Shown: positions 1 through 8,658 of the stretch, one piece after another
Position numbering within the stretch: position 1 is the first letter of the stretch
How the letters are laid out: every line of letters begins with the position of its first letter
Assembly (NCBI GenBank): GCA_019119575.1
Contig: DWWT01000047.1
Coordinates: forward strand, 1-64,000
Length of the DNA stretch: 64,000 nt
Source of the DNA: Candidatus Enterocloster excrementipullorum
Lineage (GTDB): Bacteria; Bacillota; Clostridia; Lachnospirales; Lachnospiraceae
Reading direction: 5' to 3'
Notes under the pieces: generated by a model
Seen by the model: the letters and a program-made list of their open reading frames with translations, nothing else
What the model was told of the DNA's origin: nothing
Database searches by the model: none
Position numbers and translations under genes: made by a program

Positions 1-120
1 AAAGGGAATCATTTATTTTTCTGAAACAAAACTCAAACAGAAAGCAAATATAAGAGAGGTATATTCTATCTGCAAGTGAACAAAAGCGAATAAAACAGAA
101 GATCAGGAGGAAAAATCGAT

Positions 121-504
121 ATGAAAAAGAGTAACTTTATAGCGTTGATCCTTGGAACAATAGGAGTTGTTTTCTTTGCGCTGGGAATGTGTATGGCTTT
201 GCTCCCCGAATGGGGAATGTTCAATCAGGGAGTAATCTGCGGCGCAATTGGACTGGCTGTTTTGCTGATCACGGTAATGGTTTGGAGAAGGATGGAAGGG
301 AAAGCCCCCATTAAGCTGAATGCGAAAACCATAGGAGCCGTATTGGTAGGAGTAGTCGGTGCTTTACTGTTGGGTGTCGGCATGTGTTTCTCTATGATAT
401 TTGGAAAGATGGTTCTGGGAATCGTGATCGGTCTGGTAGGAATAATCGCATTACTGATGCTGATCCCTCTTCTCAAGGGAGTTTACATAGAAAAGCGCTC
501 ATGA
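121..504 (+). CDS. small four-helix membrane protein, unknown function
   Basis: I do not recognise a named family. The 127-residue product is almost entirely hydrophobic, with about four predicted membrane segments (roughly residues 7-27, 36-54, 70-91 and 95-117). The two halves resemble each other: each has a glycine-rich helix ending in a Gly-Met-Cys motif (near residues 22-24 and 86-88), then a second glycine/isoleucine-rich helix, which suggests an internal duplication. The start has an AGGAGG ribosome site at 106-111. Its DNA and the surrounding 700 bases look AT-richer than the rest of the window, so recent acquisition is possible but unproven. It stands alone. Confidence 0.7.
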   Translation: MKKSNFIALILGTIGVVFFALGMCMALLPEWGMFNQGVICGAIGLAVLLITVMVWRRMEGKAPIKLNAKTIGAVLVGVVGALLLGVGMCFSMIFGKMVLGIVIGLVGIIALLMLIPLLKGVYIEKRS

Positions 505-714
505 AAGAGGAAGCACTTTTCTATGTCAAAAATATACGGAAATATCCGATTCAGGGAAGGATTTTAACAGATTCAATATATAAAGTAGGTTGACATTGGT
601 ATCTATCATGGATGCCGGATGTTCCGGAGCCGCCACAGGAGTTCCTCTTCGTTGGTTTTACTACAATCCGAGGAAGCGGGTATAAAATAAAACGTGAAAA
701 GAGGCTATCTTTTG
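505..714. other. intergenic stretch without a supported gene
   Basis: This interval between the small membrane protein and the leftward lipoprotein gene holds only short open frames without ribosome sites. A short AAAAGA/TCTTTT inverted repeat around 697-713 could help end the leftward lipoprotein transcript, but it is weak. I see nothing else. Confidence 0.4.
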
Positions 715-1257
715 CTAATCCACGGATATTTCAATATAAGCGCCGTCTCCATAAGGGTCGGCCAGAACCAGCGTTTTATTGCCGGAAGTAAAGAAATAGG
801 ACTTTTCATAGGTTTCTGTGGGTTCGCCAAATAACTGGGTCAATGCGGATGCGTATTCCTTTAAGTCAGACTTGCCCAAATGAATGACCGCCTGCTCCAG
901 CAAATCAGAACCTTCCTGGTATAAATTGAAAATCAGCGAAACATAGGCATCTTCTCCCAGAAGAGAAAGCGTGTAGGTCCGTTCCAGAATAAGTCCTTCT
1001 CCATTTTTCGTTTCTTCTCCCCGGCCCAGAACTGCCGTTACCTCAGAATCTGTTTTCCCCAACAGGTCCATCAGACTCTCAAGATCCGCGGCGGATGGAG
1101 AAGCCGTTTTATCGGCTGACTGAGCCGCCGTGGTTTCTGCCGCAGTTGTCTGCTGAATCGCCGCTGCAGCTGTCGCGGCAGTTTCCTGTGAATTGCTGCT
1201 GCAGCCGGACAGAGCCAGAAGGCAGAGAGAGACCGCCAAATAATTGCGTAATTTCAT
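715..1257 (-). CDS. putative lipoprotein, unknown function
   Basis: The 180-residue product starts with a type II signal peptide: basic residues, a hydrophobic stretch, then the lipobox LSGC at residues 16-19, so Cys19 should be lipidated and the protein held on the outer face of the membrane. A Ser/Thr/Ala-rich linker (about residues 20-60) is followed by a compact domain of about 120 residues with alternating beta-type segments that I cannot assign. An AAGGAGGA ribosome site lies just upstream of the ATG. It is transcribed leftward after the AI-2E gene with about 150 bases between them, so it probably has its own promoter. Function unknown. Confidence 0.75.
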   Translation of the reverse strand: MKLRNYLAVSLCLLALSGCSSNSQETAATAAAAIQQTTAAETTAAQSADKTASPSAADLESLMDLLGKTDSEVTAVLGRGEETKNGEGLILERTYTLSLLGEDAYVSLIFNLYQEGSDLLEQAVIHLGKSDLKEYASALTQLFGEPTETYEKSYFFTSGNKTLVLADPYGDGAYIEISVD

Positions 1258-1406
1258 GTTCGTCCTCCTTGAAAAAAATTTCCCGATTTTAGCAGGCCTC
1301 GACAGTATAGCACAGGTATTTCAGAAAAAGAAGAGAATATCAGCGGCTGTAAGAATTATTAAAAAAGAGTTTAAACTTGCTTTAGAGTATTTAGGATATG
1401 CAAAGG

Positions 1407-2519
1407 TTAGAGCACATCCCGTGTTCCATTCAAATCCTCCTTCAGCAGACGGTATAAGGCGGCCGCAATGGGAACGCCCAGCAGCATGCCCCCGATCCCC
1501 ATAATGCCTCCGCCGATGGTAACGGCTGCCAGAACCCATATGGCAGGAAGCCCCAGAGAAGATCCGACCACCTTGGGATAAATCAGGTTTCCTTCCAATT
1601 GCTGCAGGATGACCAGGAAAACAAGGAAAATCAGAGCCTTTGCGGGGGATACGGAAAATATCATCAGCGCGCCGGCAGCTCCTCCGATATAGGCTCCGGC
1701 AACCGGAATCAGCGCGGTAAAGGCGATCAGTGTGCCGACCATTGTGGCATAGGGCAGACGCAGAACCAGCATTCCCAGGGTGCAGAGTGTACCGAGTATG
1801 ACCGCCTCCATGCATTGGCCGATAATATAGTGGCTGAAGCAGTCATTCAGCACATGGAGCACATACAAAATATTCCGGTTCCAGGAGGGGCGCAGATACC
1901 GCTCCATCAGCCGCCTGCACTGTCCGGCCAGCTTATCTTTGCCGAGCAGCAGATAAATGGAAAAAATGATGCCGACAAGGGCAGTGACAATGCCGGAAAA
2001 AAAAGAGGATGCTGTGCTCACGATAACATTTACAATCGGGCCGGCACTGGCGGTCAGCAGATTAAACAGCTGATCAATTTTTGCCTGCCAATTCACCGCA
2101 TTGGATGCCTCGGTAAGATTCTCCGGGAGAATATGGAGGCGCAGCAGCGCGTTGATGATGGATTCAATCGCCGCGGGCACTGCGGAGATAATCACACCGA
2201 TACAGGAAACCAGCTCCGGGACAACCAGATTGACCACAAGGAGCATGACAATAAGCAGCGTCAGATACGCGCCGATCATACAGAGCGGCCGGCGGCTTTT
2301 TGCGGCAATGCCGGCCGCTGTTTTAGAAAACCAATGGCCTTCATAAAAGCGCATCAGAATATTGACAAAATACGCAATTCCGCAGCCGATAAACAGCGGA
2401 GAGGCCGCATGGAATGCCGCCAGGAGAATGTCCGCCGCTTTCGGCCAATACCGGATACACAAATATAAGAGAAATACGCTGACTCCTATTCTAAAACAGG
2501 CTTTCCAATCCAGCTTCAT
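1407..2519 (-). CDS. AI-2E family transporter (YdiK/PerM-like permease)
   Basis: A 370-residue polytopic membrane protein with the layout of the AI-2E transporter family: two N-terminal helices, a further helix pair, an amphipathic soluble stretch around residues 130-170, and a dense C-terminal block of helices with the family-typical segment near residues 285-330 (QQLEGNLIYPKVVGSSLGL). Members include putative autoinducer-2 exporters and Na+/H+ or small-molecule exporters; the substrate cannot be inferred here. It lies 10 bases downstream of the alanine symporter on the same strand and is probably cotranscribed with it. Length is normal for the family. Confidence 0.88.
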   Translation of the reverse strand: MKLDWKACFRIGVSVFLLYLCIRYWPKAADILLAAFHAASPLFIGCGIAYFVNILMRFYEGHWFSKTAAGIAAKSRRPLCMIGAYLTLLIVMLLVVNLVVPELVSCIGVIISAVPAAIESIINALLRLHILPENLTEASNAVNWQAKIDQLFNLLTASAGPIVNVIVSTASSFFSGIVTALVGIIFSIYLLLGKDKLAGQCRRLMERYLRPSWNRNILYVLHVLNDCFSHYIIGQCMEAVILGTLCTLGMLVLRLPYATMVGTLIAFTALIPVAGAYIGGAAGALMIFSVSPAKALIFLVFLVILQQLEGNLIYPKVVGSSLGLPAIWVLAAVTIGGGIMGIGGMLLGVPIAAALYRLLKEDLNGTRDVL

Positions 2520-2529
2520 ACGGTTTTCC

Positions 2530-3975
2530 TCACCTTCCTGTTGTTTTGCGGGTGTCCTTTGTCAGGGTAACCCGCCGATCATTTTCGTCCACGGTGGGAA
2601 CCGGAGCATTGTCCCAGGCGTCCAGGTCGTTGATGTACTTCTTTGTCTCCTGTGAAATGACGTTGGAAAGAAGCAGGACAGCGATCAGGTTGGGAACCGC
2701 CATCAGAGCATTCAGAATATCCGCGATATCCCACACGATATCCAGGGCCACAACCGGGGCAATGGCCGCCACGATTACGTACAGGGCCCGATAGGGAATC
2801 AGGCCTTTTTTTCCCGCAAAATACTCCACCGCGCGCTCTCCATAGTAAGCCCACCCAAGGACCGTGGAAAACGCAAAGCAGATGATTCCCAGAGTCAGGA
2901 CAATGGGCCCGAAATACGGGATCTGGCCAAAGGCAAGTGTTGTCAGGATGCCGCCGTCCGTGATCTCTCCCATATTGATGGAGGGATTTTTCATGATGGT
3001 GGTCACCAGTACAAGTCCGGTCATCAGACATACTACCACCGTATCCCAGAAGGTTCCGGTGGAAGATACAAGGGCCTGCCGCACAGGGTTTCGCGTCTGA
3101 GCTGCGGCCGCCGCGATTGGAGCGGATCCCATGCCGGATTCATTGGAGAACAGGCCTCGGGCCGTACCGTAGCGCATGGCGGTCATAATTCCGGTTCCCA
3201 CCAGGCCTCCGGCCGCCGCTCCCGGCTGGAATGCAAGCCGGACAATAGTCTGAACAGCCGGAATAATAAAATCATAATTGATTCCCAGGATAATGAGGCA
3301 GCCAAAGACATAGAAGATGGCCATAAATGGGACAAGCTTTTCGCATACGTTGGCGATGGATTTAATGCCTCCGAAGATAACCACGCCAGTCAGAGCCGCC
3401 ACAAGAAGCCCCACAATCCAGCCTGGGATGCCCGCATTTTCTTCTACAATATTTGCGATGGCGTTTACCTGGGTGGCGCAGCCGATTCCGAAGGAAGCGA
3501 TGCCGGCGAATACCGCAAAGAGCATGCCCAGGCATGCCCCCAGCTTTTTCCATTTAAGGCCCCGGGAAAGGGCGTACATGGCGCCGCCCTGCATGCGGCC
3601 GTCCTTTTTCTTGACCCTGTATTTGACGGCGATCAGGGATTCCGCGTATTTGGTCGCGATGCCGAAAACGCCGGACAGCCAGCACCAGAACACGGCTCCC
3701 GGGCCTCCCAGGGCGACGGCGGTGCCTACGCCCACGATATTTCCCGTGCCGATGGTGGCGGCCAGCGCCGTGGTGAGCGCCCCGAAATTTGACACTTCGC
3801 CCTCCGCGTCGGGATCCTTTGTTACAGAGAGACGGATTCCTTTGGTGATGGATTTCCACTGGATGAATCCTGTCCGAAAAGTCATAAAAATATGCGTCCC
3901 CAGGAGAAGAAGAATAAGCCACCAGCCCCAGACCGCATCATCAATTGCAGTGATAATTGTCCCTATTGTTTCCAT
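2530..3975 (-). CDS. sodium:alanine symporter family protein (AGCS)
   Basis: The 481-residue protein belongs to the alanine/glycine:cation symporter family, which imports small neutral amino acids with Na+. Visible hallmarks are the glycine-rich substrate and ion loop IGTGNIVGVGTA (residues 75-86), a GGPGAVFWCW segment next to it, and the family signature GLFSNESGMGSAP at residues 274-286. About ten to eleven membrane helices fit the LeuT-type fold. It is first in a leftward pair with the AI-2E gene. A promoter (-35 at 4035-4040, -10 at 4012-4017) and a cre-like sequence overlap upstream. Alanine or glycine is the likely substrate; the exact specificity is inferred from family only. Confidence 0.93.
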   Translation of the reverse strand: METIGTIITAIDDAVWGWWLILLLLGTHIFMTFRTGFIQWKSITKGIRLSVTKDPDAEGEVSNFGALTTALAATIGTGNIVGVGTAVALGGPGAVFWCWLSGVFGIATKYAESLIAVKYRVKKKDGRMQGGAMYALSRGLKWKKLGACLGMLFAVFAGIASFGIGCATQVNAIANIVEENAGIPGWIVGLLVAALTGVVIFGGIKSIANVCEKLVPFMAIFYVFGCLIILGINYDFIIPAVQTIVRLAFQPGAAAGGLVGTGIMTAMRYGTARGLFSNESGMGSAPIAAAAAQTRNPVRQALVSSTGTFWDTVVVCLMTGLVLVTTIMKNPSINMGEITDGGILTTLAFGQIPYFGPIVLTLGIICFAFSTVLGWAYYGERAVEYFAGKKGLIPYRALYVIVAAIAPVVALDIVWDIADILNALMAVPNLIAVLLLSNVISQETKKYINDLDAWDNAPVPTVDENDRRVTLTKDTRKTTGR

Positions 3976-4011
3976 AATACCGTTATCCCTTTCCTGAATT
4001 CATATGGTATA

Positions 4012-4040
4012 AGTTTAGATTACTTTAATACAAATTGCAA
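4012..4040 (-). promoter_or_regulatory. sigma-A-type promoter of the alanine symporter operon, with overlapping cre-like site
   Basis: Reading leftward, TTGCAA (4040-4035), a 17-base spacer and TAAACT (4017-4012) form a reasonable vegetative promoter. The sequence TTGCAAGCGCTTTTG (4035-4049) overlaps the -35 and resembles a LacI/CcpA-type operator core (AAGCGCTT) with one imperfect half. Catabolite control of amino acid import would make sense, but the operator call is tentative. Confidence 0.45.
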
Positions 4041-4174
4041 GCGCTTTTGCCCGGCGGTTTAGAATACCATGTCCGAATATGGCGGGACTTTATAGAAAGG
4101 ATGTGCTATACTTAGAACAGGTTTGAACAGTCACTCTTCAAACACACTCTAAAATGTACAAAGGGGGGAATAAA

Positions 4175-4726
4175 ATGATTTACACCATGCTGTATCCGTC
4201 TCCTGTGGGCAAGCTTTTGCTTGCGGAAGAGGACGGAGCATTGATTGGGCTGTGGCTGGAGGGACAGAAATATTTTATGGAACCGATCGGCGGCATGCCC
4301 ATGGAGCCGACAAGCACCCCGGCCCTGAACCGGGCGGCAGAATGGCTGGACCGCTATTTTGCAGGTGAACGGCCGGCTGCCGGAGAGCTGCGGCTCGCGC
4401 CGGCAGGAAGTGAATTTCGGAAAGAAGTGTGGAAGATTCTCTGCGAAATCCCATGGGGGGAGGTCTCTACATACGGAGAAATATCCGGAAAGATCGCTGC
4501 AGGACGGGGACTAAAGCATATGTCGGCCCAGGCAGTGGGCGGCGCTGTGGGGCACAATCCGATTTCCATCATCATTCCCTGCCACCGCGTGGTGGGGAGC
4601 GGCGGCAGTCTGACGGGCTATGCCGGGGGCATTGATAAAAAAATATGGCTGCTCACCCATGAGGGGATCTCGATGGAACGGTTTTTTGTGCCGGAGCGGG
4701 GAACCGCACGGCAGCCCCAGGGATAG
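4175..4726 (+). CDS. ogt: methylated-DNA--protein-cysteine methyltransferase
   Basis: The product repairs O6-alkylguanine by moving the alkyl group irreversibly to its own cysteine. The 183-residue protein has the active-site motif PCHRVV with Cys136, the upstream helix-turn-helix region around residues 95-125 and the Asn of GHNP, all typical of the Ogt/MGMT family. I chose the ATG at 4175 rather than 4154 because AAGGGGGG sits at an ideal distance before it and homologues begin directly with the beta-strand MIYTMLYPSPVG. It is a single gene convergent with trpZ, and the 22-base gap shows no obvious terminator. Confidence 0.95.
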   Translation: MIYTMLYPSPVGKLLLAEEDGALIGLWLEGQKYFMEPIGGMPMEPTSTPALNRAAEWLDRYFAGERPAAGELRLAPAGSEFRKEVWKILCEIPWGEVSTYGEISGKIAAGRGLKHMSAQAVGGAVGHNPISIIIPCHRVVGSGGSLTGYAGGIDKKIWLLTHEGISMERFFVPERGTARQPQG

Positions 4727-4748
4727 GATAGAAGGTTATGCCTCTATT

Positions 4749-5522
4749 TTAATTCCCGCACTCAATACTGATGGCGTTGAATTTCTCCAGGATATGGTCG
4801 ATTTTCAGCGCCTTTTTTTCTTCCCCCGCGTGATCCATCACGATGGTTCCCTGGTGCATCATCAGAAGCCGGTCGCCGTACTCCACGGCATAGCGCAGAT
4901 TGTGGGTGACCATGATGGTGGTGAGATGCTTCTCACGGACAATTTTATCCGTAAGCTCCATGATGGTCTCCGCGGTCTTGGGGTCTAAGGCGGCAGTGTG
5001 TTCGTCCAGAATCAAAAATTCAATGGGCGTCATGGTGGACATGAGCAGGGCCATGGCCTGGCGCTGGCCGCCGGAGAGCACGCCCACCTTCACGTGGAGC
5101 TTATCCTCCAGGCCGAGCCCTAAGGAGCGCAGGCTCTCCCGGTAATAGTCAATTCGCTGGCGGTTGGTGCCGGGGCGCAGGTTGAAGGGCTTTCCCTTGT
5201 TGTCCGCCAGGGACATATTTTCCAGAATGGTCATGGAGGGGCAAGTGCCCATGGCGGGATTCTGATAGACCCGTCCGATGCGCCGCTGGCGGCGGTGTTC
5301 CGGCATTCTGGTGATGTCCTGTCCGCCGATCAGGATACGGCCTCTGTCCAGAGGAATACTGCCGCAGATAATGTTCAGCATGGAGGTTTTTCCCGAGCCA
5401 TTGCTGCCCACCACGGATACAAACTGCCCGTCCGCAATGGAGAGATTGAAATCTTCAAACAGGCACATCTCATTGACCGTACCCGCATTGTAAAATTTTT
5501 CAATATTTTTTAGTTCAAGCAT
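4749..5522 (-). CDS. trpZ: tryptophan ABC transporter, ATP-binding protein
   Basis: ATPase subunit of an ABC importer. The 257-residue protein has Walker A (GSNGSGKT, near residues 39-46), signature LSGGQRQAMALL, Walker B LILDEHTAALD and the switch histidine in MVTHNL. Glu of Walker B is followed by His-Thr-Ala-Ala, as is common in the COG1101 group. Its start overlaps the permease stop by 8 bases. The TrpXYZ assignment comes from the three-gene order and from the upstream T-box reading UGG; without the T-box it would be annotated only as an uncharacterised COG2984/COG4120/COG1101 transporter. Confidence 0.9.
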   Translation of the reverse strand: MLELKNIEKFYNAGTVNEMCLFEDFNLSIADGQFVSVVGSNGSGKTSMLNIICGSIPLDRGRILIGGQDITRMPEHRRQRRIGRVYQNPAMGTCPSMTILENMSLADNKGKPFNLRPGTNRQRIDYYRESLRSLGLGLEDKLHVKVGVLSGGQRQAMALLMSTMTPIEFLILDEHTAALDPKTAETIMELTDKIVREKHLTTIMVTHNLRYAVEYGDRLLMMHQGTIVMDHAGEEKKALKIDHILEKFNAISIECGN

Positions 5523-6456
5523 GGCTCTTTACCTTCTTTCCGCCGGAGGGGCTGATGACCAGGATGATGAGGAACAGGATGGAGGTGACAAGCTTTAGGT
5601 CGGAGGCAGTCACCGGCAGGGAAATATGGAATCCGAAAATCTGCAGGTCATTGATCATCAGGGCCAGGGACACGCAGGCCTTATACAGGATGGAGCCCGC
5701 GATAACCGCGGTGGTTGCCTTAAAAAAGCTCAGCCGCTTAAAAAGCTGGGTGCCGATTATCACATTTGCCAGTCCGATGACCATGGTTCCTGTTCCGGTA
5801 GATATTTCGAAAAATCCTTTCTGCTGGCAGTAAATGCTGCCTGCCAGGGCGGCAAAGCCGTTGGCGATGGCCAGGCCCACGATTTTTACCATGCCCTTAT
5901 CCTTGGCCAGGGAGGTGACGAGCACATCATTGTCGCCCACCGCCCGCAGCAGGTAGCCGGAGCGCGTTTTTAAGTAGGCATCCAGCAGGAGCTTGCACAC
6001 AATTGTGATTGCCAGAAGGATAAGGAAGGTGGTGTAAGGCCTTAAAAATTCCGGCACATGCCCGGTGAGGAAGGCATTGCTGAAGATGGTGTCCTTGCTG
6101 AAGATGGGCAGATTGGCCTGGCCCGCAATCTTTAAATTGATGGAGTAGAGGCCGGTCATGACAATGATTCCGGAGAGCAGGTCCCGGACCTTCAGCTTTA
6201 CGTGAATCAGGCCGGTGACGCAGCCGGCAAATGCCCCCACAAGGAAGGAGAGGGGCAGGGCTGCCGCCGGGTGGATGACACCCACCAAAGGCAGGCCGTT
6301 TGCAATGCCGGCCGCAGTGAGGGCCGATCCGAGGGGAAATGTGCCGTCCACCGACAGATCCGGGAAGTCCAGAATCTTGTAGGTGATGTACACGCCCAGG
6401 GCCATGACGGCGTAGACCAGGCCCTCCTCAAGAATACCAAAAAGAATCGTTGTCAT
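5515..6456 (-). CDS. trpY: tryptophan ABC transporter, permease
   Basis: A 313-residue permease with about eight to nine membrane helices, resembling branched-chain/sugar-type (LivH/RbsC-like) permeases. It opens with a family-typical N-terminus (residues 10-30, GLVYAVMALGVYITYKILDF) and a PDLSVDGTFPLG loop. One subunit type is present, so a homodimer should form the channel. It sits between the binding protein and ATPase genes, 47 bases after trpX and overlapping trpZ. Tryptophan specificity is inferred from the operon leader, not from this protein. Confidence 0.9.
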   Translation of the reverse strand: MTTILFGILEEGLVYAVMALGVYITYKILDFPDLSVDGTFPLGSALTAAGIANGLPLVGVIHPAAALPLSFLVGAFAGCVTGLIHVKLKVRDLLSGIIVMTGLYSINLKIAGQANLPIFSKDTIFSNAFLTGHVPEFLRPYTTFLILLAITIVCKLLLDAYLKTRSGYLLRAVGDNDVLVTSLAKDKGMVKIVGLAIANGFAALAGSIYCQQKGFFEISTGTGTMVIGLANVIIGTQLFKRLSFFKATTAVIAGSILYKACVSLALMINDLQIFGFHISLPVTASDLKLVTSILFLIILVISPSGGKKVKSHA

Positions 6457-6503
6457 GATGCATGCTCCTTTAATTATTCCTCTAACTTAGAATGCCGCGC
6501 GTT

Positions 6504-7622
6504 TTACTGGGCGATTTCCGAAAACATCTCAGCCGCATTGGATGTGAGCTCCTCGGGGAAGGTGATTCCCAGGTTCTCCGCCACCTGCGTATTTCCGTAG
6601 AATGCCGCTTCGGCAATGGTTTCATAGTTCATCTCGCTGGCCTTGGCCTCGCCTTTTAAGACCTTGGCGGCCATGGCGCCGGTCTGCTGTCCCAGAGCCA
6701 CATAGTCAAGTCCCATGGCGGCCAGGCAGCCGATGCGGACCTGCTCGATTTCACTTCCGAATACGGGGATGTTCTTGGCGGATGCCTTCTCCAGAATCAC
6801 GGGAAGGGAGGCCACCACGGTGTTGTCGGTCAGGTTGGTCATGCAGTCTACTTTTGTCAGGATGCTGTCCGCTGCAAGGGACACATCGGCGGCGGAGGAG
6901 ATGCCGGTCTCCACGATCGCAAAGCCGTATTCCGGGGCCAGCTCCTTGTACTGGGCAATGGTGGATTCGGAATTGACCTCGCTGGTGGTGTACATGATGC
7001 CGATGGTCTTTGCATCCGGCAAAATGGCCCGGATCATCTCAAGCTGCGCCTTTACAGGAAGCTCGTCGCTGGTTCCGGTAATCTCGCCCACCGGCGTTCC
7101 GTCCGCATTTGCCAGCTCCGCGGCCACAGGGTCGGTGACGGCGGTGAAGATGACGGGAATGCCGGATTTCATGGCCACACTGTATTCGGCCTGGGCCATG
7201 GGAGTCGCGATGCCGCACATCAGGTCCACGCCTTTGCCCGCGAAGTTTGTGGCGATCTGGCTGGCGGTTCCGCCGTCTGTCTGGGCATTTTCATAGAGCA
7301 CGGTGAGATTCTCGCCCTCCACGATTCCGGCCGCCGCCAGCCCCTCCAGGAAGCCCTGGCGGCAGTTGTCAAGGGAGCCGTGCTCCGCAAACTGGCCGAT
7401 GCCGATGGTGTAGGAGCCTTCCGCTGTCTGTTCGCTCTCCGCGGAAGCAGACCCGCTCTCGGCTTCACCATCCGGGGTTTCGCTCGGTGCGCTGTCCGCC
7501 GCAGCGCTGGTCTGGGAATCCGCACTGCCGGACTGGGTGTTCTCTGCGGCGGAAGAGGAGCAGCCGCTTATAAGGGCTGCGCTCACTGCAGCTGCAAGCA
7601 AAAGAGAAATAGATTTTTTCAT
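6504..7622 (-). CDS. trpX: tryptophan ABC transporter, substrate-binding lipoprotein
   Basis: A 372-residue extracellular solute-binding protein of the COG2984 type. The signal peptide ends in lipobox ISGC (residues 18-21), followed by a Ser/Ala/Glu-rich linker of about 50 residues and a two-lobed periplasmic-binding fold beginning YTIGIGQFAEHGSLDNC. The start at 7622 is preferred over the longer frame because GGAGG at 7631-7635 precedes it and the signal peptide begins there. It is the first gene after the T-box leader. The family contains tryptophan- and tyrosine-binding members; the UGG specifier argues for tryptophan. Confidence 0.92.
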   Translation of the reverse strand: MKKSISLLLAAAVSAALISGCSSSAAENTQSGSADSQTSAAADSAPSETPDGEAESGSASAESEQTAEGSYTIGIGQFAEHGSLDNCRQGFLEGLAAAGIVEGENLTVLYENAQTDGGTASQIATNFAGKGVDLMCGIATPMAQAEYSVAMKSGIPVIFTAVTDPVAAELANADGTPVGEITGTSDELPVKAQLEMIRAILPDAKTIGIMYTTSEVNSESTIAQYKELAPEYGFAIVETGISSAADVSLAADSILTKVDCMTNLTDNTVVASLPVILEKASAKNIPVFGSEIEQVRIGCLAAMGLDYVALGQQTGAMAAKVLKGEAKASEMNYETIAEAAFYGNTQVAENLGITFPEELTSNAAEMFSEIAQ

Positions 7623-7704
7623 AATAGTGTCCTCCTTTTTGAAATAAATGTGCTTTTTGCGGAGCCGTTTTGTTTTACAGGGGCGAGGCTTTCGAGAAAT
7701 AACA

Positions 7705-7981
7705 ATAAAAAAACGCCTCAATTACAGAGTATCTGTAATTGAGACGAATAAAATCCGCGGTGCCACTCAAATTAGCCCAAAGGCCCTCTCAATCCCATAC
7801 CAACATATGGGCCGCTTTGGTAACGGCTGCGGAAAGCCGTCGGTCCCTACCTGTCTGCTGTTCAGGACCGCCCTCAAAAGTCCATTCTGCTGCCTGCTCT
7901 GCGTCCCGATCCCACCACCCGGGGCTCTCTGTGCCAGCGCGTTGGAAGCATACTCCTCTTTCTCAACGGTTTCGCTTATTA
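7705..7981 (-). promoter_or_regulatory. tryptophan T-box leader with intrinsic terminator
   Basis: Reading leftward, the leader shows the elements of a T-box riboswitch that senses uncharged tRNA. The AGUA-type loop motif GAGGAGTA is at 7958-7951, an apical GGTGG segment at about 7919-7914, the specifier-loop context GAATGGACTTTTGAG with UGG (Trp) at 7884-7882, and the conserved T-box GAGTGGCACCGCGG at 7768-7755. It ends in a perfect 12-bp terminator stem (7743-7732 with 7728-7717) followed by a seven-T run. Uncharged tRNA-Trp should favour the antiterminator and turn on trpXYZ. Confidence 0.93.
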
Positions 7982-7987
7982 TCCAGT

Positions 7988-8016
7988 ATCTTAATACATG
8001 GAGGGGCGTTTGTCAA
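7988..8016 (-). promoter_or_regulatory. promoter of the T-box/trpXYZ transcript
   Basis: A consensus TTGACA (8016-8011), 17-base spacer and TAAGAT (7993-7988) read leftward, placing the start of transcription near 7981, just ahead of stem I of the T-box. Confidence 0.75.
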
Positions 8017-8121
8017 TAGGTGTTTTGCAACTTGGCTCTTTTAATGAATGGGAATATGTGGTAAACTGTAAATGCGGAATACGCCGTTTGGAGACATAAA
8101 ATATAGCAGGAGGAATCAGTT

Positions 8122-8658
8122 ATGAGCCGTTTGCTCGTAGTTGTAGATATGCAGAAGGACTTTGTGGACGGAGCTTTAGGGACTAAGGAAGCCCAGGCCA
8201 TTGTACCCGCGGTAAAACGAAAGATTGAGGAGTATCAGGCCGCAGGCGATCCGGTGGTTTTTACGATGGACACCCATGGGCCGGATTATCTTGCCACGCA
8301 GGAGGGAAAAAAGCTGCCGGTTCCCCACTGCATAAAGGGAACGCCGGGCTGGGAACTTGCTGAGGAGCTGCGGGAATCGGCCGGAAAGATGTTTGAAAAA
8401 GGCACGTTTGGAAGCAGGGAGCTTGCGGAGTATGTGCAGAAGACCGGATACGCCGCTGTGGAACTTGTGGGATTGTGTACGGATATCTGCGTGATTTCCA
8501 ATGCGCTTCTCATCAAGGCATTTTGTCCGGAGCTGCCGGTACGGGTGGACGCTGCCTGCTGCGCCGGGGTTACGCCCCAGAGCCATGAAAACGCATTGAA
8601 GGCTATGGAAATGTGCCAGATCGATGTGATCAGGAAGGAGATAGAAGACAATGAGTGA
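8122..8658 (+). CDS. isochorismatase/nicotinamidase family cysteine hydrolase
   Basis: A 178-residue hydrolase of the isochorismatase fold. The catalytic triad of the nicotinamidase branch is visible: Asp9 (VVDMQKDF), Lys93 (FEKGTF) and Cys123 (LCTDICV). Metal ligands Asp50, His52 and His69 are present, while the position of the fourth PncA ligand appears to be Tyr. It may deamidate nicotinamide for NAD salvage, but related enzymes act on other amides. A GCAGGAGGAATC ribosome site precedes the ATG. The gene overlaps the next one by 8 bases, so the two are translationally coupled. Confidence 0.87.
   Translation: MSRLLVVVDMQKDFVDGALGTKEAQAIVPAVKRKIEEYQAAGDPVVFTMDTHGPDYLATQEGKKLPVPHCIKGTPGWELAEELRESAGKMFEKGTFGSRELAEYVQKTGYAAVELVGLCTDICVISNALLIKAFCPELPVRVDAACCAGVTPQSHENALKAMEMCQIDVIRKEIEDNE

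Noticed and set aside
609..686. Short frame of about 25 codons starting at 609
   Set aside because: No ribosome site and no similarity I can recognise.
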